The notes below the pieces were generated by a model. That model searched no databases and was not told the origin of the DNA. It saw only the letters and a list, made by a program, of their open reading frames with translations. A stretch of DNA of 64,000 nucleotides from Agapetus fuscipes (taxonomy: Eukaryota > Arthropoda > Insecta > Trichoptera > Glossosomatidae), in the NCBI GenBank assembly GCA_951799405.1, contig OX637332.1, positions 17,923,001 through 17,987,000 of the forward strand. The letters run 5' to 3'. Below are positions 1 to 11,204 of the stretch, piece after piece (position 1 is the first letter of the stretch; each line of letters opens with the position of its first letter). Both the position numbers and the translations under genes were made by a program.

Positions 1-340
1 CTGAAACAGCAATAATCTTGACCTTAGTTTCATATTGTCTTGTTGGTAAATAACCTTATAATTTGCATTATAATATACTTGTATTGCACAACATCCGCAA
101 GTTCACATACAACTCGCTCCTGTCCGTTTCATTGTAACATATTGTGTAAGAATTCCTGCGACTGACAGTTTTACATGTCGACTATGAAATAATGTCTGTC
201 GCATTTGAGTAAACACAGCGAGTCCTCAATGGGATAATCATTATTGTGAGTAGGTACTAACGTTCCGCAGTGTGGAACAAAACAATCCATGCTGATAATT
301 AAACGGCCAAGTGTGAAGTAATCCTTTTCAAAAACATTTC

Positions 341-661
341 GACCGGTCCGCAGTCTAGTGGTTAACACTTCTAACTCGTAAATGGAAGGTTGTGGGTTCG
401 AATCCCGGCAAAACACAAAAAAAAAAATACCATTTATATTTTCAAATACGCTCGTCGCTGGGTGAAAAATTAATATTGTTTTACCAAAGACCAGCCACTA
501 AAGGTCCATCCAACCTTACAGCAACTTGGTATTGCTTGAGTATTGGCGCTTTATAGCGACGACCAAACTTGTAAACACCTCTGCGGCACTACAACAAGTG
601 GCATAGACCTCTATAGTCTCTGAAATCTAGGGAGTCTCCCGCACAGGATTCTTAAAAAAAG
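341..661 (+). repeat. tRNA-derived SINE1, tail type B
   Basis: The head has a pol III A-box-like stretch (AGTCTAGTGG, about 352) and a B box (GGTTCGAATCC, about 394). A body shared with the other SINE1 copies follows (CCATTTATATTTTCAAA; ACCAAAGACC; GGTCCATCCAACCTTACA). The last 90 bases, from the CTCTGCGGCACTAC region to CCGCACAGGATTC and an A-run, differ from the LINE-like tail of the copies near 50.4 and 54.1 kb, but match the minus-strand copy at 14.95-15.48 kb. It is a SINE, not a tRNA gene: the acceptor stem does not close and the body continues past the head. Confidence 0.8.
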
Positions 662-705
662 AACTTAGTATTTTTTCTTATAAAAAAGTTTCAAAGATGT
701 ATTAA

Positions 706-926
706 AATTGAAAATTCATAAGTACATGCCCACAAGCAGACACGTGCAAGTTTGCACTTACAAATGCTGTATGTGGGCTTACATATTAAAATCTAAGCCT
801 CAAATGAACATATGTAGATCCTGCAACTTTCGCCGACCTCCCTGAAACAGGGGTTACATTGGCAAAGTAAACTCTTTTTCACAATATGGGTGGTCAGGTT
901 TATACCAAGGTATAAGTTAAGGAATT
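706..926 (-). repeat. R1 interspersed repeat
   Basis: Copy of the commonest short repeat in the window. Diagnostic blocks, read on its sense strand, are GGTTGGTATGAGGCTGACC at the 5' end, then CACCCCTGTTTCAGGGAAGG, then GCGCGAACTTACACGTGTCT, and a 3' end TTTGCAACTTAGATTAGA that runs into a short TTAGA-type simple repeat. Here the 5' end is diverged. No ORF is conserved between copies and there are no terminal inverted repeats. A SINE-like non-autonomous retroposon is the best guess. Confidence 0.75.
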
Positions 927-976
927 AATTAATTCAAATTAAAAAAATATGCACCTCAACTGACAATAGAGTAGCT

Positions 977-1078
977 CGCCCAAGTAACCTTTTAGGTTTT
1001 AAAAAGGTTACAAAAAGGTTAAAAAAGGTTCTGGGACCTTTTTGTAACCTTTTTAAAACCTAAAAGGTTACTTGGGCG
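977..1078. repeat. Foldback palindrome with AAAAAGGTT motifs
   Basis: Two arms of about 43 bp (CGCCCAAGTAACCTTTTAGG and its complement CCTAAAAGGTTACTTGGGCG) flank a short centre. Each arm contains tandem AAAAGGTT units. It would form a long hairpin; probably a MITE or foldback element. No target duplication was identified. Confidence 0.7.
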
Positions 1079-3124
1079 TGTAAATTACGATAGATAAATA
1101 AATACATACATACAAAGCTTATTTGCGTTTTCTTCAGTCTTGTACGAATTTAATTAAATTAATTTGAAATTGTAAGATTTCTTTACGTAGTGCTAGATGT
1201 ATATTAATTATTATGAGGAATATCAGAAATATCGCTGCCATCTAGTAAAAGGTCATGTTTAATTGTTCAACATGAAGTTACTAGTGTTGTTAAACTTTGA
1301 GGAGTAATAAACTAAAAATTGTGTTGACAAAATAATGCCCTGATGAGATTGTGGTAGATAACTAAGATTTCATCAAGCTTCATAATATTTTTTTAATGAG
1401 TATCCGGATTGTATTATGTAGCTTCCATTAGAAATGGTTAGAATTAGATAACCATAGATTCAATTATGCTTATTATGTGAGATTACAATTGCTTATTAGA
1501 TGATATTTGATAAGCTCACGAAAATTATCTAACTAATATGCAACTTCTCGTTATCTCGGTGTTTTCCTCTCAAAGGATAACAATCTATTCAATATCAAGG
1601 CGGGTTAACCTAACTCACGACACTCACTTCACACAATGTAAGGGGTTTTTCTTGTTCCATAAAATACAGGTTTTCATCAGTTTTGAAGTTAGAAGTGTAT
1701 TTAAATTCTAACCTTAAAATGATACGTTCTGTATGGAATAAAAACGAATTTTAAGAACCGTGTTGAAGGAAGAACGGGATTCTCAACGCTTCGTTGAAGT
1801 AGTAAAGTATGCTCTTTGACGAAAAAAACCTATACCTACTTATTGTCTGAAAAAATTGCCGTTGCTTGCGATCAAAGATTCTAGACTAAAAAGAAAATGT
1901 ATAGAGTTATAAAGACATATGAACTTGGGCAAAGACGATAGTCACAGCGGTCATCATCGGTCAAAAAATGCGACACAATTAGTAGTTTTTGTACAGAGCA
2001 TCTACGACGTCTGTTGATAACATGGCGTATGCCAACCTCATGTATCTACAATCTTCGATCACGAACAACAATAATTTGATTCTGAAAATAAGATCGTGCC
2101 TCTTCGTCAAAGACGAGACATGTTTTCTGATGACGTTGGATACGATTGCGACGACGCCCGTTATTCTTTTCAACACGGTTCGTAAAATCTGTTTTTACTT
2201 TTTAGCTGAAAGATCAACGACAAGAATAATTAAACATAAAAATAGTTTTGAGCATCCCGTATTTAAAAAGCCAACTTCAAATGTTCGGCAAACAGAAGCT
2301 CTTCTCTGTCAAAGTTTTGTAAAAAAGGTACTTGTTTGCATCTAGGGATGCATTTCCAAAAAATATGCGTTTTCTTAAAAGTGCACAATTTAAAAAAGAA
2401 TCATTTAATAAACAATATTTGAAAAAGAGAAACGATTTCCAGAAAACAATCCTTTGAATTTAAATTCAATTAAGTCTGCAATAGCTTAATAGAAATGACG
2501 ACCGTTTAGTACAAAAGAGATCTGAAATTAAATACTGACACAAAATATAATTTTGTCTTACAATTTTACCAACAAATAAATACAGAGTGTTTACACGGAA
2601 TGGCAATTACTTCTACTGAAATGAGCTGGTTAACATTTTAGGCGATAAAGTAATACAGCGTTCCCAAAACCTATTTACTTGTTTCACTTTTATGTTCCTT
2701 TTAGGAATGCAGTAAATACTACACCCAAACAAACAAACATTTCCATTTATTAATGTATATTTTTTTAAGTGTACTGCTGGATTTGTTTCCATGCGACTTG
2801 CCATATTTGTTCGACTTTAGATTTGGTCCATCACAGAGTAATTACCTAAAACCTAGCAGGCTATCCCACATGATGAGTTTTACGTCAACCAAAGTGCCTT
2901 TCTGTTGATTCTCTGCCGTTTTCATTTCAAGAAAGTTTGACACACTTCATGTTTACGCTTAAAAAACTTCATAATTCTTTAATATGGTTGCTCCACAGTT
3001 ACCAACTCAGTTATTTTAACAAAAAAATATTTAATTTAAAATTATCTCCTAACAAGCAGGCATTAATATATTTTTAGAATGTGTTCAAAAATATAAAAAA
3101 GACGAAAATCTATAATTTGCGTCA
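1079..3124. other. AT-rich unassigned interval
   Basis: No recognisable gene or repeat. Overlapping frames of up to 118 codons at 1979-2345 lie on both strands and resemble no family. The + strand frame has no ATG in a good context at its start. Treated as non-coding. Confidence 0.5.
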
Positions 3125-3232
3125 CAAAGATATATTGACATTTAAAATTCAAAACAAATACCTACATGCCTACAAGTAGACACGACTAAAATCAGGCTTA
3201 CGCACATTCCATGTCAACAAAAAATTACATGT
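3125..3232 (-). repeat. R1 repeat, 3' part, split by a SINE
   Basis: R1 sense-strand 3' half (simple-repeat end at 3125). It stops where the SINE2 copy at 3233 begins. The matching 5' half (CCTGAAACAGGGG block) resumes near 3540, so the SINE inserted into an existing R1 copy. Confidence 0.6.
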
Positions 3233-3539
3233 CGGTGTTATGGCCGAGGGGGCCAAGTAGACTGATCTTTCTGGCGTGTTTGGAATAGAACAACGTTGGT
3301 TCGATCCCCGCCTGGGTCATTTGACGATAACTTTGACCCTGGTTCGACAGATGTTATTGGATAATTATTAATTAATAATAATTCATTAAAATAAACTATA
3401 ATGAATTATTAATTGATAATATTAATACCTGTTTCTGGCAAGGCAGAATAGGTTGGTGCATTGCATTCCTCTTCAGAAATCTATTTAAAAATTATAATAA
3501 TAATAATAATAATTTTAAAATAAGTTTTTTTACTCTTGC
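3233..3539 (+). repeat. tRNA-derived SINE2
   Basis: Starts CGGTGTTATGGCCGAGG and has a B box (GGTTCGATCCCC, about 3299-3310). The 3' part contains AGGCAGAATAGGTTGGTG and GCATTCCTC, followed by an A-rich/TAA tail. The copy at 49.09 kb shares both ends. An AT-rich self-complementary stretch (3362-3425) lies in the middle and is absent from the other copy, so it may be a further insertion. The head resembles a class II tRNA (Leu/Ser type), but I cannot assign the isoacceptor. Confidence 0.7.
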
Positions 3540-3590
3540 CATTCTTCCCTGAAACAGGGGGGACTTTGGCAGCCAAATTTTATCAATTAA
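3540..3590 (-). repeat. R1 repeat, 5' part, split by a SINE
   Basis: Continuation of the R1 copy interrupted at 3233: TTCCCTGAAACAGGGG followed by TTTGGCA, as in the middle of other R1 copies. The terminal 5' block is lost. Confidence 0.5.
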
Positions 3591-3724
3591 GTAAGTAAAG
3601 CGTGAAAAAGAGACAGTGCAGCGTGGGCCAAAGGAATTTACGGAAACAACCGAGGTCTTCCAAAGTTCAAACTCTCCAGAATGCTACATCAGCTTTGGCT
3701 TAGCAGTCTTTGGCCAGACTTATC

Positions 3725-3880
3725 GAATCATGACTAATCGGTCACAGACAACCCCGTCCACAGACAGCTCGGCAATGGACAAATCAGTGGTACGAGAGCT
3801 GTGCATCCACACGACTTCTCAATTAACAACATTTTGGACACAGACAACTCGGCCACAGATAATTCGTCCACAGATATATT
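3725..3880 (+). repeat. Degenerate minisatellite (CACAGACAACTCGGC-like)
   Basis: A unit of about 15-18 bp recurs with drift: CACAGACAACCCCGTC, CACAGACAGCTCGGC, ACACAGACAACTCGGC, CACAGATAATTCGTC, CACAGATA. A 91-codon frame across it is a by-product of the repeat. Confidence 0.55.
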
Positions 3881-4879
3881 TATCAAATTAAATTATGTAT
3901 CATTTCAAGTGTACAATAAATACAAACTGTTTAATTTTGGAAATAAGTGCAAAATACCTGCAATTATTTAGATAAGCATGTTTTACCTATAGATGGTGGC
4001 TGTATACAAATTCTCACTATCCATTGATTATTATGAGTACCCCGTGTACAAAACTTCCATAAGTTCTTCGTGATCGCATAGATGGAAAAATGTATGGAAT
4101 ATCCAACAGCATCCCTGTTGAGTAATTTAATTTTCCTACATTTATTCTATTTACATGATCAAAGAGAGTTTATATAATGTTGTATACTAGTCACTTGCAA
4201 TAATTAATACTACTCTGAACAAAGTCAATTGAAATTATTTTTCTACCAACACTTTCTTGTTATACTCGTTTAAAATGTACGTTTTGTTTATCCATTTCAT
4301 AAATCGTTAACAAGCAACCGTAGTAATTACTTTTTCTTGATGAATTCTTGTAAATGTGAAAACAAAACATGTGTATTTTGTAAGCCAACATCGTAGAAGA
4401 GTTATTAATTTTGTAAAAACACTTTTAAATTGACGTGCAATTTTCTCAAAACAAAAAACACACTTGATTCATATATCTAAATTGAGAAAATAAATTCAGT
4501 AATAACGCAAAATGAATTCTACCAGAAACTCAGTATTTAAAAATCGTTTGGAAAAATGTAAAAATTCCAATACACTTTGAACAAAATATAATTATTATTA
4601 AAATACCAGGATTGCTCCAACCGAGGCATTTATTAAAAATAAATTCATGTTATTTTCGCCTCTTACCCACTCATGGACTTAATATTTTATCGTGCTTGCA
4701 ATCAGTTTCTTTTTTTCATTTCAGAAGGAAATATTTTCCAACATAGCTTTGGCGTGTAAGTCTTTTCAGACATATAAAAATACTCAGATGTAGATTCTTA
4801 TGAATATTTTAAGAGGCCAATTTATTATCTTATCTTTTATTCGCATATTGTAAAGTTATGGTGACATTATAAATTCATA
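3881..4879. other. AT-rich unassigned interval
   Basis: No gene, RNA or repeat recognised apart from simple A/T runs. Confidence 0.5.
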
Positions 4880-5335
4880 TTCAGTGCACGCACACAACAA
4901 CGCTTTTTTCTAATTCACGAAAAAAATTGACACTCCAATGAACATATATTCTGCAACTCCAACCATATTTTCTGAAACAGGGATATTATTGGAAAAAGAA
5001 CAGTACTATATGAGGTCAGGAGGTCAGCTTTATACCAACCTATAGGTAAAGGGACAATCAAGGCCAAAATATTTGTCACGTCTAAATACATCTATAATAA
5101 GCCTACATAATTTGAAAAGAAAGATTCAAATTGTTTTTTTGTTTTTTAATTTACATCTATAATCTATAATCTAATAGTTGCAAAAATATATTAACATTTA
5201 AAGTTCCTATTTAATGCATGCCCAGAAAAAGACACGTGTAAGTTCGCACTTAAAATGCTGCATGTGTACTCAAATGAACATAAATCCTGCAACTTTGGCC
5301 GACCTTCCCTGTAACCAAGCTATAAGTCAAGGTAT
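4880..5335 (-). repeat. Two degenerate R1 copies in tandem
   Basis: The first copy (4880-5065) is heavily diverged but keeps AATGAACATATATTCTGCAAC, CTGAAACAGGGATA and ACCAACCTATAGGTAAAG. The second (5155-5335) begins with the TCTATAATCTATAATCTAA simple tail and keeps GACACGTGTAAGTTCGCACTT and CCTATAAGTCAAGG-like ends. Both lack part of the middle. Confidence 0.6.
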
Positions 5336-5650
5336 TTTTAAGTGTATATCTGTTCACACAGTGAAAGTTCATTGTATTTTTAAATAAATCAACTGGAAAA
5401 AAATTAAAAATGAATTTTCCCTGTGTGGATACACAAACCCTAAAAAGTTTAATGGGAAAACAATGTTGTAATTCACTTTTATTTTATTTTTTGCTCAAAC
5501 GTTTTCGCCTTATAAGGGCACAACTTTTGAAATTTATTTCACAAAAATATTTGTAGCAATCATGCACCTGAAGATGCCTCATTAGGCGAAAATGTTTGAG
5601 CAAGAAATAAAATAAAATTGAAAGATTTTTCAATTTATCTATAATGTGAT
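5336..5650. repeat. Foldback/Penelope-type fragments with hammerhead-like core
   Basis: 5336-5450 contains the terminal module GAATTTTCACTGTGTGAATA in both orientations (minus then plus). The same module ends the large palindromes at 15.1 and 25.5 kb. 5491-5603 is a second hairpin: TTGCTCAAAC pairs with GTTTGAGCAA. Just inside its right arm is a hammerhead-like core: CTGAAGA (5568-5574), a helix GCCT/AGGC (5576-5587) and GAAA (5588-5591). No NUH cleavage triplet could be placed with confidence. Confidence 0.55.
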
Positions 5651-5793
5651 GGGCTGATATTTATTTGCCTTTATGAAGTACCTGCTCCTCCATTAATATA
5701 ATGTGTCATTACATCTAGAGTGTTGACGGTCTAGATAAAACCATAAATTTATTATATTTTTAAGTGTAAATCAATTTAAACAGTGAAAATATT

Positions 5794-6047
5794 CCTTGGC
5801 TTATAAGTTGGTATGAGGCTGACCACCCATACTGTAAAAAATGGTTCACTTTGCCAATGTCACCCCTGTTTCAGGGAAGGTCGGCAAAAGTTGTGGGGCT
5901 TATGTTCATTTGAGGTTTGGATTTTATTTGTAAGTACACATTCAGCATTTGTAAGCGCGAACTACACTTGTTGGTTTGTGGGCATACATCTGAGAGCTTT
6001 AAATGAATATATCCTTGCAACTTAGATTATATTATATTATAGATTAT
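5794..6047 (+). repeat. R1 interspersed repeat, near full length
   Basis: Starts CCTTGGCTTATAAGTTGGTATGAGG and keeps all diagnostic blocks through CCTTGCAACTTAGATTATA. It ends in an ATTATA simple tail. Confidence 0.85.
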
Positions 6048-6099
6048 AAAGTCCATTTTTAATTAATTAAAAATTAAATTTCAATTCACTTACTTATTT

Positions 6100-6160
6100 A
6101 TTTTTTTGTTTGCTCAAACATTTTCGTCTAATGAGGCATCTTCAGGAGCAGAATGGCTAC
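6100..6160 (-). repeat. Hammerhead-like core, second copy
   Basis: Reverse complement of the motif at 5568-5603: minus-strand CTGAAGA (6139-6145), helix, GAAA (6122-6125), then TGTTTGAGCAA. One helix II base is changed (AGAC for AGGC). Flanked by AT-rich sequence. Confidence 0.5.
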
Positions 6161-8374
6161 AAATATTTTTATAAAATTTTATTTTAATTTAAAAAAAAAA
6201 ACGGTTTTTTTCAAAACAAAAACAAAAATTCATAGACAAAATTTAATCCAGATGAATGTGACATATGAACTTTTACATAATATAAGTTGGATTAGATTAA
6301 AATTCCAGAATGTTCCGTTAGTTAAATTTTGGAAACAAGACGAAAACAATCGAAAAGAGAAAATTATTCAGTCAATTAAAGTTTAGACATTTTTTCACTC
6401 AATCGAAACGAAGTCAAAAATCATGGCCGGATTAAAATTAACAAAATACTGCACGAACCAATAGAATATTCATTCCTCTTCATGATATGGATAAACTTTA
6501 ATGGTAAATAATATATACTTTTGTATTGATGATAAAGATTCAATTATATAACTTGAATGTTCAGAGTGATGGGAGAGCAGAAAGTTTATTCGGTATCCTT
6601 GAATAATTAGATTCGTCATTTCGGTATCAAAACATTTTTAGAAAAATGTTTCAACGAGCCATTTACGAATGGAACTATTTTTCCAAAGTTGACGAATATG
6701 TTGCAAAATTTGTAATTATGTTTTCCTGAAAGCTTAAAAATAAATTTGTTTTTTTTTCAGTCTACTCCAAATATTACATGAATTTCAAACGACTCAAGGA
6801 ACCTGAAAAACTTTTCCATTTTTAAATATTTCGTTTTCATTATGTTTTTGTGAAGATATTTTTGTCGACATGGGAGTTGTATTGGAAAAATATTATTTTG
6901 TTTTGGAAATATGAAAGAAACAAACTACATAATATACTCACCTCCCAAAACATAAAAAAATCATCGAATTACTTATAGATGTAGCTATGTCAATTGATTA
7001 TTATCAATTGCCTGGAAAAAAAATCTGAATCTATTTTAAAAAAAACATTCAATTTTTGTAATTGAAACTTACTGTGAAGTATAACTGTGATTGTATATGT
7101 ATCTATCTCCATCTCAGTTTTAAATTTTCCGTTAGACAGATTTGTCTTTTTTTTTTTAATCATGCGAGGTAAGTTATGTAACCCTTAATTTAGAGAAAGT
7201 TCATTGAGAAAACATTTTTTGTCTTAAAAAAGTTTTTAAAAAGGTTGCATTAAATAATTTACCTTTTTACCATCAGTATTTATTTATATCAATAACAATG
7301 CTTATTTAAAAACTGTCACAAACAAACATTCCTGGGCATATTTGCCCTTATAGGGTTCGAAACAACGGGTAGGTTTAAATATTTGATATTCAAAAATATA
7401 CAAGCGAGACAATAACACAAAAGAAAAAATAATCGAAATTTAATGAATTTTTCAATACAAAAGAACACTGGCAAGCTGAAAACGTGAAAGATTATTTGTT
7501 TATTGCATTCATTGAAGGGAAAATTGTACATTTATTGTCCAACGCCCATATTATTGATTTGTTAACATCTCACAATACTTATAAATAGATATATATTCTA
7601 ATTTTGTGCACCAAACAATTTGCGACATCAATGAAACTGATAAATTTTATCTTAATTGTGTGTATAGCTTCTTATATAACGGAGCTTTGTTTTCAAAAGT
7701 TTCGAGAAATTACTTTTCAATGGTTAGCATTCAAGTTATCCATTGTCCACTTCATCCGTAAAATGGAAGATTCTGTGAATATCTCTGGCAAACGAAATAA
7801 AAACACAAATACAGTACACTTGACTTGATTTTCTTTCATGTAATATTCATCAAAATATTTGGAACGAGCAAACAATATATTTTTTTAAAACATAGAATTA
7901 TGAACAAGCCGTTTTATGTTGATGATAAAACAAATAAGTGAATTACTTTTTGGAAGCTTCTTTGGTATTTCGTTGTAGATAAAATTCAAAGCAGTTTATG
8001 GATTTTTTGTTATCGCTGTCAAGGATAATATAATTAAAAATACACCCTGTTAAGGGGTTGAAAGTCTTCAGTGAGGGCTAGCTATAACTCGCGATGGAGA
8101 GGAAAAAATATGGAACGGAGGACGATTATTAATTAATTGAGACAGAATCTTTCACCAACTTTTGGATATTCTATTACCCATAAAAAAAACAATCTTTGGA
8201 ATACATCTTTTAACTGCAACTCTGTTGCCATTCCATTTGTAGTGCCTAGAGCCATCAAGCCTTGTAAACCTCTTTTAAACTATCTATATATACCTCTTTT
8301 TTCAGAGAATTACATATTTTTTGTTCCTTCTGTATGTTCCATTAATTTATGTAACATTTCACTAATCTGATCAA
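6161..8374. other. AT-rich unassigned interval
   Basis: No homology recognised. The only frame with protein-like character is 7631-7828 (+): 65 codons from ATG with a hydrophobic start (MKLINFILIVCIASYITELC) that could be a signal peptide. The ATG context is weak (T at -3) and there is no splice or promoter support, so I do not call it a gene. Confidence 0.4.
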
Positions 8375-8628
8375 GGCATCTATAAATCTATAATCTAAGT
8401 TGCAAGGATATATTCATTCAAAGCTCTCAGATGTATGCCCACAAACAAACACGTGTAGTTCGCGCTTACAAATGCTGATTGTGTACTTACAAATAAAATC
8501 CAAACCTCAAATGAACATAAGCCCTGCAACTCTTGCCGACATTCCCTGAAACAGGGGTGACATTAGCAAAGTGAACCATTTTTTACAGTATAGGTGGTCA
8601 GCCTCATACCAACCTATAAGTCAAGGAA
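8375..8628 (-). repeat. R1 interspersed repeat, near full length
   Basis: All diagnostic blocks are present on the minus strand, from the TCTATAATCTAAG simple-tail end to CCAACCTATAAGTCAAGGA. It is nearly the same sequence as the copy at 24.81-25.06 kb, so both are probably recent. Confidence 0.85.
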
Positions 8629-8753
8629 TACGAGTAAAAAATAACATTTAAGTATAAGAAAACAACAAAACCTTAAAAATAAATCTATACAAAAAAAGTT
8701 AAAAAAAAAAGAAATGTCTTATGCAAAAAATGTAGCAAGCCAATAAACCAACA

Positions 8754-10655
8754 TTAAAAATCAGCATTGCAGATTAGCCGCCACTTCTTCCTGTCCTTGC
8801 ATACTTCTTTCATTTCATCCAGAGTCATAACCTTTTTCATACAAGTCCTCCTTTTATTATGACTCTGGATATCCCATTCATTCGCTATTTCAGAGATTTG
8901 ATCCTTCCATACTTTTCTCGGTCTTCCTCTACTACGACATCCATCTATTCTAGCAACATATACTTTCTTCGTCAATCTTTCATCACTCATTCTCTCCAAA
9001 TGCCCGAACCATCTTAACATACTTCTTTTAATCTTCACTTTCACACTTTCCCTTACACCACATTCTTCTCTTACAAAATCATTCCTCACCCTGTCACTTC
9101 GTTTTTTCCCAATCATACTTCTTAGATAGTCCATTTCTACTGTATGGACTTTACTAATTTCCCTTTCACTCACCGTCCAGGCTTCACTTCCATACATTAA
9201 GGTTGGCACTAGTATACCACCGTGCACCGCCAATCTAACATTTTTTGAGAGATTTTGGTTCCTGGCGATGCAAGCGGTCGCACCCAGTACACACCTGCCT
9301 TTTATTATTCTTCTTTCAAATTCACCGGCCATTTTTCCATCCTTTTCAAACTTACTTCCCAGGTATACAAACTCATTTACGACATCAACATTCATTCCAT
9401 TAATTTTAAATTCATAATTCATATTTTCATCATCTCTTTCAAAAATCAATACTTTCGTCTTACTTGCATTCAACTTCAAATGGTTACCTAACAAAGCTTC
9501 ATTCAATCTGGAGAGCATTGTTTGCAATTCTACTGCAGAATCAGATACAAGAACTGCATCATCTGCATACAGTAGAACACTCACTTTGCTCTCTCCTATC
9601 ATCAATCCACAATCATGAAGTCTAGCATCCCTGACACACTTGTCCATAACTATGTTAAATAGCCATGGACTCATCACACATCCTTGCCTCACACCCTTAT
9701 ACACTTCAAACCACTCACTATACTCACCATCAATACGGACACATGCCTTACTATTTTCATAGTTTGCATGCACCGCACCTAGGAGAGCCCCATTCACTCC
9801 GTATGCTTTCAAAACATCCCATAACATACCTCTGTCCACTGAGTCAAAAGCCTTTTCCAGATCTACAAAGGCCGTGAACAGCTTCCGCCTCATCGACAAT
9901 TGTTTTTCAACAAGTTGTCGTAGAGTAAAAATCTGATCAACACAGCCTCTACCGGCCATAAAGCCGGACTGTATATCGGAAATCCTTTCACTAGTAGTCA
10001 GAATCACATTTTTTATAATCACCTTACAGAAGACTTTTCCTGGTATACTGAGTAGACTGATTGGTCTGAAGTTCTGACAGTCTTTTTTGTCCCCTTTACC
10101 TTTGTAAATGGGAACAATGACTGCCTTCCTCCAATCCATCGGTACTACTCCTGCATTCACACAAAGCTTACATAATTCGTACATCCAATCTATCACACAT
10201 TCACCTCCTGCTTTCAACATTTCACCATTTATACCATCAAACCCAGCAGACTTCCCATTCTTCAGACGTGAAATAGACACTTTCATTTCTTCTTTCAAAA
10301 TATTCAATTCATTCTCTTCATCTATCTGTTCATAAATTCTTCTTTCACCCTGACCAAAAATTTCTTGAAAATAGTTCTTCCATCTCTTGCATACTTCTTC
10401 ATTCTCCCATACCATCTCACCGGCAGCACTTTTGACTCCTGGAGTGGTCAATGCAGAAGATTTCTTTTTATCCGCATTGATCCACCTCCAAAATTCCTTC
10501 TTACTGTCGGTGAAACTTCTGTTAATCCTTTCATCAATCTTTCTTTGTTCATTCATCTTGCTTTCATAAATTATAGTCTTCTTTATATAGCATACTTTAG
10601 TAAAATAGATTTTTCCATTCATTTCTTTAACATTTCCTCTGAATAAACACTTCAA
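8754..10655 (-). CDS. RTE-like LINE reverse transcriptase, 5'-truncated
   Basis: A 633-codon open frame for a non-LTR reverse transcriptase, which would copy its own RNA at a nicked genomic target. RT blocks occur in order: IVPIYKGKGDKKDCQNFRPISL (about 180-201), FVDLEKAFDSVD (263-274, catalytic Asp 265), GVRQGC...SPWLFNIVMD (321-338) and YADD (363-366). The C-terminal region contains RRIIKGR and MLRWFGHLERM, then GRPRKVWKDQI, typical of RTE-type and related elements. No apurinic endonuclease domain precedes the RT, and the frame's left side is just short linker sequence, so this is a 5'-truncated copy although the RT frame has no stop. The AT-rich 3' region (8629-8753) runs into an R1 copy. 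I infer the RTE assignment from the C-terminal motif only. Confidence 0.8.
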   Translation of the reverse strand: MKCLFRGNVKEMNGKIYFTKVCYIKKTIIYESKMNEQRKIDERINRSFTDSKKEFWRWINADKKKSSALTTPGVKSAAGEMVWENEEVCKRWKNYFQEIFGQGERRIYEQIDEENELNILKEEMKVSISRLKNGKSAGFDGINGEMLKAGGECVIDWMYELCKLCVNAGVVPMDWRKAVIVPIYKGKGDKKDCQNFRPISLLSIPGKVFCKVIIKNVILTTSERISDIQSGFMAGRGCVDQIFTLRQLVEKQLSMRRKLFTAFVDLEKAFDSVDRGMLWDVLKAYGVNGALLGAVHANYENSKACVRIDGEYSEWFEVYKGVRQGCVMSPWLFNIVMDKCVRDARLHDCGLMIGESKVSVLLYADDAVLVSDSAVELQTMLSRLNEALLGNHLKLNASKTKVLIFERDDENMNYEFKINGMNVDVVNEFVYLGSKFEKDGKMAGEFERRIIKGRCVLGATACIARNQNLSKNVRLAVHGGILVPTLMYGSEAWTVSEREISKVHTVEMDYLRSMIGKKRSDRVRNDFVREECGVRESVKVKIKRSMLRWFGHLERMSDERLTKKVYVARIDGCRSRGRPRKVWKDQISEIANEWDIQSHNKRRTCMKKVMTLDEMKEVCKDRKKWRLICNADF

Positions 10656-10660
10656 AAACC

Positions 10661-11129
10661 TTTAATCATACATTATTTTTTTAAGTGTCCTTGAATAAAT
10701 TTTATTTAATTAGATCAAAAAATTAGTAACATTTTCTTATTATGAAAAATTTAATGCAATTTGATTTTTACTAATTCGAACCCTCTTGAAATAACAAAAA
10801 TGCTAACAGAAATTCGAAATGTGTCTACAAACGATTTGTTATTATTGATGCTAAAGAATGCTAAGTTGAGAATTTTTATACAGATGTTAATAAAAAATAA
10901 CGCAAGTAGGCTACACATACAGTGCTAATTTTTACCTTTTTATCCCCGGGATGTCGCATGCGGCGTGGGTCAACTATTCATTTTTACAGATAAGAGCGCT
11001 GATCTTACTCCAATCCCTTCTGTGGAAGTTGGGATTTTTTAGCTCACGAGGGCTGTTTTATTACATATTGTGAATTGATTGCCAGTTCAATGTTTTGAAA
11101 TAAACATCAAAATGAGATATCGTTTGTTA
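10661..11129. other. Unassigned interval upstream of the RTE-like LINE
   Basis: Begins with TTTTTTTAAGTGT, the outer edge of the foldback terminal module, so the LINE may have inserted into or next to such an element. Nothing else recognised. Confidence 0.4.
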
Positions 11130-11200
11130 AGGCCTTGGGGGAGATCGACCCCTAGCCTTTTGGCGTTGAATGCATCGCTCTACCTACTAATCTATTAACT
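11130..11200 (-). repeat. tRNA-like fragment, probably SINE head
   Basis: The minus strand reads TAGTAGGTAGAGC (A-box-like, 11177-11189) and GGGGTCGATCTC (B-box-like, 11141-11152). The spacing is short and no clear acceptor stem forms. A decayed SINE head is more likely than a functional tRNA gene. Confidence 0.35.
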
Positions 11201-11204
11201 TGAC

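Noticed and set aside
1989..2345. 118-codon + strand frame as a gene
   Set aside because: No family resemblance, an overlapping antisense frame, no splice or promoter context.
3616..3891. 91-codon frame rich in Thr/Gln
   Set aside because: It is the translation of a degenerate minisatellite.
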